Of a DNA stretch of 64,000 nucleotides, positions 54,618 through 61,414 are shown piece after piece (positions within the stretch are counted from its first letter, which is position 1; the number at the start of each line of letters is the position of its first letter). A program made the position numbers and the translations under genes. Location of the stretch: assembly GCF_000019845.1 (NCBI RefSeq), contig NC_010581.1, positions 3,603,501 to 3,667,500 on the forward strand, given 5' to 3'. The notes under the pieces are model-generated. The model made no database searches. It was not told the DNA's origin and saw only the letters and a program-made list of their open reading frames with translations. The DNA is from Beijerinckia indica subsp. indica ATCC 9039. Lineage in GTDB: Bacteria > Pseudomonadota > Alphaproteobacteria > Rhizobiales > Beijerinckiaceae.

Positions 54618-56051
54618 CTACTTCGCGGCGCGCGCCTTCATCGCATGATCGGCCAGCGTCTTGCCAAGCGACCAGACAGCTCCGGGAACCTTGTGACTAT
54701 CGGCGATGACGGTTTCAAACGCGCGTTCGATCCAGTCGCAATCCCCGTCATCAATCACGAGCGTCGGCAGCAGCTTGACCGTGTGGCTCGCGTGACCTGC
54801 CACTTGCACGAGGATTTTGTGCTCCTTGAACAAGGGGATGGTGATAAGCTGACAGAACAGGCCCGTGTTGACGGTTTCGAGCAGCGTCCATGAGGCCTTG
54901 AGCTTGAGCGAACGCGGCGCCCCAAATTCAATGCCGATCATCAGGCCCTTGCCGCGCACCGTGCGCACCAGTTCGTAGCGATCGGCCAGACCTTGGAAGA
55001 AAGTCAGCAACCTTTCGCCATTGCGCGCGGCTTTTTCGACGAGTTGTTCCCGTTCAATCACTTCCAAGGTGGCAAGGCCCGCCGCCATGGCGAGATCGTT
55101 CTTGGCGAAGGTCGAGCCATGCACCACCGCCCGATCCATCCGGGAAAACACCTTTTCGAAAATACCCTTGCGGCTCAGCACGGCGCCGACCGGGACATGG
55201 CCGCCCGAAAGCGCCTTGGCGACCAGCACCATATCCGGCTCGACGCCCCAATGTTCTATGGCAAGGAATTTTCCGGTGCGGCCGAGACCCGTCTGGATCT
55301 CGTCGGCGACGAACAAGGTTCCATATTTGCGGCAGAGCGCCTGCACGCCGGCGAGATAGCCGTCATCGGGAAGATTGACTCCCTTGCCTTGCACCGGCTC
55401 GACAATAAAGGCAGCTATATCATGCTTTGCCAAGGCCTTTTCGAGCGCCGCGAGATCATTGAAGGGAACCGCATGGCACCCCGGCAAAGTATCCCCGAAG
55501 CCTTCCCGGAAAATCTGATCTCCGTTCAAGGATAAAGAGCCATAGCTCAGACCATGAAAGGCGTGTTCGCAATAGACGATGCCGGGCCGCCCCGTCGCCC
55601 GGCGGGCGAATTTGATCGCCGCTTCGACCGCCTCAGTGCCGGAATTGCAGAAAAAGACCTTGTCGAGAAAAGGCACGAAACCGAGCAGACGCTCCGCCAG
55701 CAATCCAGCCAGCACGGAAACGTCCATCTGAACGAGATTGGGAAGGTCACTCGCCAGGACACTTGTCAGGGTTTCACGCAGAAGGGGGTGATTGCGGCCG
55801 ATGGCAAAAACACCCCAGCCGCTCAACAGATCGAGATAGCGCGCATCATTGCGGTCGAACAAATATTGTCCTTGCCCGCTTTTGAAACCAACATCATAGC
55901 CAATGGTTTGCAAAACCTTGACCATCATCTCGTTCAGATAATGCGTATGCAGCGAATAGCGCTCGGGCTCCCGCGCAGCGAGCAAGGCCTTGATGTCGAA
56001 GGTCTCCCCATTGCCAGCGGGCTTGATCTCCTGCACCGGGATATTCTTCAT
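54618..56051 (-). CDS. hpnO: Class III aminotransferase, probable HpnO
   Basis: 477 residues. Class III (OAT-like) PLP enzyme: FCNSGTEAVEAAIKFARRATGR, HAFHGLSYGSLSLNGDQIFREGFG, VEPVQGKGVNLPDDGYL, FVADEIQTGLGRTGKFLA and the PLP lysine in VLVAKALSGGHVPVGAVL, then GSTFAKNDLAMAAGLATLEVIE. In hopanoid producers this type, HpnO, turns ribosylhopane-derived aldehyde into aminobacteriohopanetriol. It is close in the genome to hpnH and hpnN but not in one operon. The HpnO label is based on remembered family features; acetylornithine/putrescine-type enzymes are alternatives. ATG 56051. Confidence 0.7.
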   Translation of the reverse strand: MKNIPVQEIKPAGNGETFDIKALLAAREPERYSLHTHYLNEMMVKVLQTIGYDVGFKSGQGQYLFDRNDARYLDLLSGWGVFAIGRNHPLLRETLTSVLASDLPNLVQMDVSVLAGLLAERLLGFVPFLDKVFFCNSGTEAVEAAIKFARRATGRPGIVYCEHAFHGLSYGSLSLNGDQIFREGFGDTLPGCHAVPFNDLAALEKALAKHDIAAFIVEPVQGKGVNLPDDGYLAGVQALCRKYGTLFVADEIQTGLGRTGKFLAIEHWGVEPDMVLVAKALSGGHVPVGAVLSRKGIFEKVFSRMDRAVVHGSTFAKNDLAMAAGLATLEVIEREQLVEKAARNGERLLTFFQGLADRYELVRTVRGKGLMIGIEFGAPRSLKLKASWTLLETVNTGLFCQLITIPLFKEHKILVQVAGHASHTVKLLPTLVIDDGDCDWIERAFETVIADSHKVPGAVWSLGKTLADHAMKARAAK

Positions 56052-56292
56052 TCCTCACGCCTCATCAATCGACCGTGATACCGACCGCCTTTGCGTTTCC
56101 CGCCAAATCCTATTACCGGATTCGCAATCGGCCCTTGTCAGGGATGAATCCGCCGCGTTTCTCAAATTCTTATAACGAACAGACCAAGGCTCCAGACTGG
56201 CCATGGCCTCAATCCAAATTCTCTTGCCGGCGAAGCAAACAGGCCTCGCTTGAAAAGTGTTTCGGCCGGAAAAGCACCGCGAGCCTTCTTTA

Positions 56293-56406
56293 ATACCAAA
56301 GGTCGTGAAGAACGACCTTTGGTTCCTTTCTTGAATTTTCGCTCTCGCTTTGAAAAAGCGAAAATTCAAGAGCGGGCCAACGGCCATCCATTATGACCGT
56401 TGGTAT
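56293..56406. repeat. 114-bp three-hairpin repeat, copy 2 (loop inverted)
   Basis: Same length and nearly the same sequence as copy 1 at 32184-32297. The arms of hairpin 2 (56330-56343 and 56357-56370) are identical to copy 1, but the 13-base interior (56344-56356, CTCGCTTTGAAAA) is the exact reverse complement of that in copy 1. Two point differences in hairpin 3. A further hairpin GAGCATTTTT/AAAAATGCTC follows at 56412-56459. The remaining gap 56052-56292 shows no gene. Confidence 0.92.
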
Positions 56407-56606
56407 AACTAGAGCATTTTTCGCAGGAAAGAGGAATCCGCTTTTCCACAAAAATGCTCCAGATGTGGGAACACCTAATTTCCACGCCTGTCTCGCCCGG
56501 AAAGCTTTTGATATCCGGATCTGCCGGATACCTTCCGCGCCGCCAGAGGCGGAATATTTTTTTGCCGTGGGAAAATGTATCGCCCATTTTCAGCGAATCG
56601 CGAAAA

Positions 56607-56681
56607 TGGTGGGCGCGACAGGGATCGAACCTGTGACCCCTACCATGTCAAGGTAGTGCTCTCCCGCTGAGCTACGCGCCC
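56607..56681 (-). tRNA. tRNA-Val (anticodon GAC), CCA encoded
   Basis: On the minus strand GGGCGCG/CGCGCCC acceptor stem, D-loop TAGCTCAGCGGGAGAGCA, anticodon stem CTACC/GGTAG around TTGACAT (anticodon GAC), T-loop GGTTCGATCCC, discriminator A and CCA. No mobile element genes adjoin it. Confidence 0.97.
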
Positions 56682-56910
56682 GAGCTTTCGCAGTTGCAAT
56701 GCCGAGGTCATATGTAACGACCGGAGCAAAGGCGGCTCGATGTGAACTCCCTATATCGGCTTGGCCGTCGCGAGGCAAGCGACAATCCGAGAGAATTTTG
56801 CCGAGAGAATTTTCGGCTTGAAAATTTTAGCGGGCGAACACGATGCGTTCGGCACAACAACCTTCTTGATCCTGCTCTCTTTTTCAAAGGAAGCAGGATA
56901 AGATCCGGTT

Positions 56911-57702
56911 TCAGGACTTCTGGATCAATCCCAGCAATTGGCTCTGGATGGTTTCGTTACCGGCGCAGATCGATCCCTTGGCGAGCATATCCCCGCCACC
57001 TTCCGCGTCAGTCACGAAACCTCCGGCCTCGCGAATGATCAGGATTCCCGCCGCAATGTCCCAAGGTTGCAGGCCCCGTTCCCAGAATCCATCGAAACTC
57101 CCCGAGGCGACATAGCCAAGATCGAGCGCGGCGGCTCCCAGCCGGCGGATATTGCCGACCCGCGCCATGACGCTGGCGAGTTCAGCCTTGAATTTTGGAT
57201 GTTCCTTCGCCTTGCCAAGATGCGGCGTACCGCAGCCGATGAGTGTATCGGCGAGCTCGCGTCTTTGCGCTACGCGCAGGCGACGGTTGTTCAGAAAGGC
57301 CCCCTGCCCTTTTTCCGCGATGAACATATCTTCGCTGATCGGATTATAGACGAGACCCGCGACGATCTGCCCCTCGCGCGCCAGACCGATGGAAATCGCG
57401 AAGATCGGCAGACCATGGAGGAAATTGGTCGTGCCATCGAGCGGATCGATATACCAGGTATGGGTTTTGTCGCTCCCCTCGAAGGTGCCGCTCTCCTCCA
57501 TGACGAAACCATAACCTGGCCGCGCCTTGCTCAATTCCTCGAAGAGAATTTTTTCGGATTTCTTATCGGCCACGGAGACGAAATCACCCGGCCCTTTGAT
57601 CGAGACCTGGAGATTTTCGACCTCGCCGAAATCCCGCTTCAATCCCCGGCCGGCCTTGATGGCCGCTGCGGTCATGACATTCATCAAGGCTGATCGAATC
57701 AT
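56911..57702 (-). CDS. suhB: Inositol monophosphatase family protein (SuhB-like)
   Basis: 263 residues from ATG 57702 (57744 would add 14). Metal-binding motifs: YGFVMEESGTFEG (motif for Glu), WYIDPLDGTTNFLHGLPIFAISIGL and the C-terminal LQPWDIAAGILIIREAGG. Hydrolyses inositol-1-phosphate-like substrates; SuhB also takes part in rRNA antitermination in gamma-proteobacteria. Next to efp, as in many Alphaproteobacteria. Confidence 0.92.
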   Translation of the reverse strand: MIRSALMNVMTAAAIKAGRGLKRDFGEVENLQVSIKGPGDFVSVADKKSEKILFEELSKARPGYGFVMEESGTFEGSDKTHTWYIDPLDGTTNFLHGLPIFAISIGLAREGQIVAGLVYNPISEDMFIAEKGQGAFLNNRRLRVAQRRELADTLIGCGTPHLGKAKEHPKFKAELASVMARVGNIRRLGAAALDLGYVASGSFDGFWERGLQPWDIAAGILIIREAGGFVTDAEGGGDMLAKGSICAGNETIQSQLLGLIQKS

Positions 57703-58059
57703 CGCCCTTTTTTCCCTTGCGGCCAAATCAATCCACAAAACCAATATTTTGTGGGCCGACTCATCCTGATATGTGCGGCTGCAAATGTCAGGGTCGGATC
57801 ACTGAAGGCAGGCCCGCATCACGTGTGAACATTTCTGGTGGAAGATCCAGCCCATCGATCATGGAGATTTTTGGCCGGCTATAAAGCATCGAACTCAAAA
57901 GGGAAATCCACTCTTAAGTTCGATGGTTCGTCACGCAACAGGCAAGACGATGAAGAGATCCCAGAGCGATGCTTCTTCGCAGCGCAGGCGAGACTCAGCC
58001 TGAATTCAAGAGATCACATACAGAGATCTTGAAAGCTCTCTGTTGAATGTGTCAGCGCA
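57703..58059. other. Intergenic region suhB-efp with a hairpin repeat
   Basis: CATCGAACT (57887-57895) and AGTTCGATG (57917-57925) form a hairpin of the AGCATC family (ACTCAAAAGGG core). No gene. Confidence 0.55.
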
Positions 58060-58626
58060 CTAGTCCGCGCGCCGCATGTATGTGACCTCATTTGTATCCA
58101 CGACAATGCGCTCGCCTTTTTCGATAAAGGGCGGCACCAGGACGCGCAAACCATTTTCGAGGATTGCCGGTTTGTAGGTCGAGGTCGCCGTCTGGCCCCG
58201 TACCACCGGATCGGCCTCAGCAATTTCCAGCGTCACATAGGCCGGCAATTTGATGCTGATCGGCCGCGCCTCATGCATGCGCAAGGTCACCTTCATCCCG
58301 TCCTGCAGAAAAGCCGCGCGCTCGCCGACCCAATCGGCGGCGAGTTCGATCTGCTCATAGCTTTCGAGATCCATGAAGACCAATTCTTCCCCTTGCGCAT
58401 AGAGAAAGCTGAAATCCTTCAATTCAAGTTCGACTTCATCAACCGTGGCATCGGCCCGGAATCGCTCGTTCAATTTGCGGCCATCGATGAGGTTTTTCAG
58501 TTCGACCTGATTGAACGCGCCGCCCTTACCGGGCTTGACTGTCGTGGATTTGACGGCAGCCCAGAGACCACCGTCATGCTCGATGACGGTTCCGGGCGTG
58601 ATCTGGTTTCCGTTGATCTTGGGCAT
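58060..58626 (-). CDS. efp: Elongation factor P
   Basis: 188 residues. Relieves ribosome stalling at polyproline. KOW-like N-domain with the modification loop VKPGKGGAF (Lys34, normally lysylated by EpmA), and [20 protein letters not shown] C-terminal OB domain; APRYV-like [25 protein letters not shown] in the middle is diagnostic. No epmA/B lies in the window. ATG 58626. Confidence 0.97.
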   Translation of the reverse strand: MPKINGNQITPGTVIEHDGGLWAAVKSTTVKPGKGGAFNQVELKNLIDGRKLNERFRADATVDEVELELKDFSFLYAQGEELVFMDLESYEQIELAADWVGERAAFLQDGMKVTLRMHEARPISIKLPAYVTLEIAEADPVVRGQTATSTYKPAILENGLRVLVPPFIEKGERIVVDTNEVTYMRRAD

Positions 58627-58752
58627 GGGGTCTCGTGCGGGTGAGAAGCGGCGCTAATATCGGAAAACGTGCGGACGATCGTTCCTGACGACCAGTCGCA
58701 CGAGCATTTCGATCCTTCATGTGCCCGCGAGACATTTCCGCGTCAACTCTTC

Positions 58753-59187
58753 TCAGGCGAAGGCATAGACTTTTCCCGGCTCGCCGAGGCCGCAAATGAT
58801 CGTCCATTCCTCATCCGTGACCGGCTGCACCGACAGCCTGGAATTATTGACGAGGATCATGTCGGAGAGCCGGGGATCCGCCTTGATCGCCTCAAGCGTC
58901 ACCGGTTTGGCGAAAGGCTGGCGCGCCCTGACATCCACCATACCGAATTTGCCGGTCGCATCGGAGGGATCCGGATAATAAGGTTTGATGACCTCGGCGA
59001 TGCCGACGACCGCCTTGCCGATATTGGAATGATAGAAAAAGACCTGTTCGCCGACTTTCATCGCCATCAAATGCTGCTTGGCGAGGTGATTGCGCACGCC
59101 GTTCCAGAAGGTTCCCTCGCGCGCGGCCTTGACCTGGTCATCCCAGGACCATTTGTTCGGCTCGCTCTTGATCAGCCAATGTGCCAT
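58753..59187 (-). CDS. EVE-domain protein
   Basis: 144 residues, the standard size. HWLIKSEPNKWSWDDQVK, WNGVRNHLAKQHLMAMKVGEQVFFYHSNIGKAVVGIAEVIKPYYPDPSD and DEEWTIICGLGEP. EVE domains bind modified bases in RNA or DNA and are related to YTH/PUA folds. Next to gpsA in many Alphaproteobacteria, which suggests a housekeeping role. Ends 126 bases before efp's start. Confidence 0.9.
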   Translation of the reverse strand: MAHWLIKSEPNKWSWDDQVKAAREGTFWNGVRNHLAKQHLMAMKVGEQVFFYHSNIGKAVVGIAEVIKPYYPDPSDATGKFGMVDVRARQPFAKPVTLEAIKADPRLSDMILVNNSRLSVQPVTDEEWTIICGLGEPGKVYAFA

Positions 59188-59219
59188 CCGTGCCTAGCTC
59201 CTAAACCGCGCCGCGTTCC

Positions 59220-60227
59220 TCAAAAACCCGCCAGTTCCGCCTTGGATGGACGCGCCAGCAAGGTGGCAATCGCTTCGTCGACACCCATTCTTTCGGCAAG
59301 AACCGCCTCGACCGCCTGGGCGATCGGCATATCGACACCTTTCGCCCGGGCGAGATCATTGAGAATACCGCAGGTGAAAAAACCCTCGACAAGGCCAATG
59401 TTGGCACGCGCATCATTGATCGAGGTGCCGCGTCCAAGCGCATGGCCGAAAGAATAATTGCGCGATTGCGCCGAGCCGCAGGTCAGGACGAGATCGCCGA
59501 GACCGGAAAGGCCCGCGAGCGTCCCCATCTCCACACCAAAGGCGCGGCCGAAACGACAGAGTTCGGCAAAGCCCCGTGCGATCAGCGCCGCCCCGGCGCT
59601 GGCCCCGAGATCGCGTCCGGCGGCAATGCCATTGGCAATCGCCAGAACATTTTTGGCCGCGCCGCCAATCTCGACGCCTCGCACGTCATGCGTGTGATAA
59701 AGTCGGAACCAGGGCGCGGCCAAAGCCTCGACCAGCGCCGCCGCCAACGCGCCATCATAAGCGGCGAGGGTAACCGCTGTCGGCTTGCCGCGCGCCACAT
59801 CCTCGGCGAAGCTTGGCCCGGACAGAACAGCGACCGGCTGATCGCCAAGGACATCAGCAGCGACCTCGCTCATGAACAGGCCCGTCTCATGTTCGATGCC
59901 CTTGCAGCAAAGAATGAGAGGCGTCGGCGTCGGCAAGGTCGATTGGATCTGCTCCAACACACCGCGCAGGCTTTGGGAAGGCACCACGGCGAGGATCAGA
60001 TCAGCCTCGGCCACGACACCGAGATCGGTCGTCGGACGCAGGGCTGAATGAAGTGGAATGCCGGGCAATCTACGGGCATTGACGCCGGTCGCGGTCATTT
60101 CCGCGACATGGGCTGCGTCCCGCGTCCAGAGCGCCACATCCTCGGCCCCGGCGCGCGCGGCGAGATTGGCGAGCGCGGTCCCCCAGGCGCCGCCGCCAAG
60201 AGCCACGATCCGCCGCCAGCGCGCCAT
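59220..60227 (-). CDS. gpsA: NAD(P)-dependent glycerol-3-phosphate dehydrogenase
   Basis: 335 residues. Makes sn-glycerol-3-phosphate for phospholipids. Rossmann motif ALGGGAWGTALANLAA, LAVVPSQSLRGVL, CCKGIEHETGL and the catalytic Lys region GGAAKNVLAIANGIAAGRDLGASAGAALIARGFAEL, then GLSGLGDLVLTCGSAQSRNYSFGHALGRG. The EVE gene starts 32 bases after its stop. Confidence 0.96.
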   Translation of the reverse strand: MARWRRIVALGGGAWGTALANLAARAGAEDVALWTRDAAHVAEMTATGVNARRLPGIPLHSALRPTTDLGVVAEADLILAVVPSQSLRGVLEQIQSTLPTPTPLILCCKGIEHETGLFMSEVAADVLGDQPVAVLSGPSFAEDVARGKPTAVTLAAYDGALAAALVEALAAPWFRLYHTHDVRGVEIGGAAKNVLAIANGIAAGRDLGASAGAALIARGFAELCRFGRAFGVEMGTLAGLSGLGDLVLTCGSAQSRNYSFGHALGRGTSINDARANIGLVEGFFTCGILNDLARAKGVDMPIAQAVEAVLAERMGVDEAIATLLARPSKAELAGF

Positions 60228-60341
60228 CCTTCGTCCTTCCCCACAAACGGTCGATAAGAATACTCAGGGCTTTTCCCAAGACTTGTTCGGCATAATCCGC
60301 CAAGCCCAGCCATGCAACGCCCCACATGCAACACAATGGTT

Positions 60342-60851
60342 TCAGGCGGGTTCTTCATCGGACCGTTCGGGGGGAGGCATATCCTTGAGAACATAGCGAA
60401 AATCGCAGTGATCGGCGCCTTCCATGATGGTCTGCGTGCGGGTCAGGATGATGGCCGGATTAAAGCCCGCGCAAAAAGCCGCATCCCGGTTGCAGGACAA
60501 AAGGGCGCCGAGATCGGCGAGCCCCAATTCGCGATACATATCGGCATAGCGGCACGTCACGACATTGAAGGCGAGATGATCCGCACCCGCATCCTCGATT
60601 TCCAGACGCAAGGCATCATTCTCCTGCCATATCGGTAGAATATCCGCATAAGCGATGAGATCGGCCTGCTCTCTTTTACGTTGCCCGGCGAAAGCCGCGC
60701 CCGCCCGTTCCGCCATGGTGCGGATGGCCTCCCCGAGCCAGGCCACTGCCTGCTCACGGCCGACGGTGGCGGCCATGGTTTCGAGCAGGCTTTTGATGAA
60801 TTCCGCCTCAATACGGCGCCGTTCAAGCAAGGTCACGGGCATAAGCGTCAT
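60342..60851 (-). CDS. L-2-amino-thiazoline-4-carboxylate hydrolase-like protein
   Basis: 169 residues. RRIEAEFIKSLLETMAATVGREQAVAWLGEAI, then TCRYADMYRELGLADLGALLSCNRDAAFCAGFNPAIILTRTQTIMEGADHCDFRY, with two Cys and conserved acidic residues. This is the ATC-hydrolase family, mostly uncharacterised outside L-cysteine-producing Pseudomonas. Full length. Single gene between gpsA and the CAP gene. Confidence 0.8.
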   Translation of the reverse strand: MTLMPVTLLERRRIEAEFIKSLLETMAATVGREQAVAWLGEAIRTMAERAGAAFAGQRKREQADLIAYADILPIWQENDALRLEIEDAGADHLAFNVVTCRYADMYRELGLADLGALLSCNRDAAFCAGFNPAIILTRTQTIMEGADHCDFRYVLKDMPPPERSDEEPA

Positions 60852-60894
60852 CTCCGACAGATCCTGAGAGTCAAAGCCGACGCTACGATGACCG

Positions 60895-61404
60895 TCAATC
60901 CGTCATGACCAAGGCCCAATAGAATTTATAGCGTGTGCCCGGTGCTTCCGCCGCCGCTATGCCCATCCGGCGCATGGCCGGATCGAGCAGATTGGCATTA
61001 TGGGCCGGCGAACGACACCAGCCGACGAAAACCGCTTGCGTCGTCGCATAACCCGCTGAAACATTTTCCACAGCCGTCGCCTGGGCAAGCCGCGCCCGCG
61101 CGAGCCTTGTCGACAGCGGTCCTTGCACCTCATGGCTCAAATGATCCGCCTTCGCCATGGCATCGGCCTGATCCTGCGCCAATGTCCGCAAGGTGGGATC
61201 GAGCCTGACGGGAGCCAGTCCCCGCTCACCCCGGTAGGTCGAAATCAAGCCGCGCGCCGCTTCGGGATCGATCTGCAAGGCCCGCGCGGCGACGAGCGGT
61301 TGCGAAGGGGCTTGCGGGGCGACGGCACAGCCAGCGAGCGCTGATAGGGCCATGATTGTCGGAAGGCCGATGCGCCCTGCCGCGGGGAAGCGAATTCCGT
61401 CCAT
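60895..61404 (-). CDS. CAP-domain (SCP) lipoprotein
   Basis: 169 residues from ATG 61404. Lipobox LSALAGC near residue 26. CAP domain: ISTYRGERGLAPVRLDPTLRTLAQDQADAMAKADHLSHEV, then ENVSAGYATTQAVFVGWCRSPAHNANLLDPAMRRMGIAAA, keeping the His and Glu of the CAP cavity (HLSHE, ENVSAG). Envelope protein of unknown activity. It starts 10 bases after the channel gene stop, so they are co-transcribed. Confidence 0.85.
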   Translation of the reverse strand: MDGIRFPAAGRIGLPTIMALSALAGCAVAPQAPSQPLVAARALQIDPEAARGLISTYRGERGLAPVRLDPTLRTLAQDQADAMAKADHLSHEVQGPLSTRLARARLAQATAVENVSAGYATTQAVFVGWCRSPAHNANLLDPAMRRMGIAAAEAPGTRYKFYWALVMTD

Positions 61405-61414
61405 GCGCGGGAGT

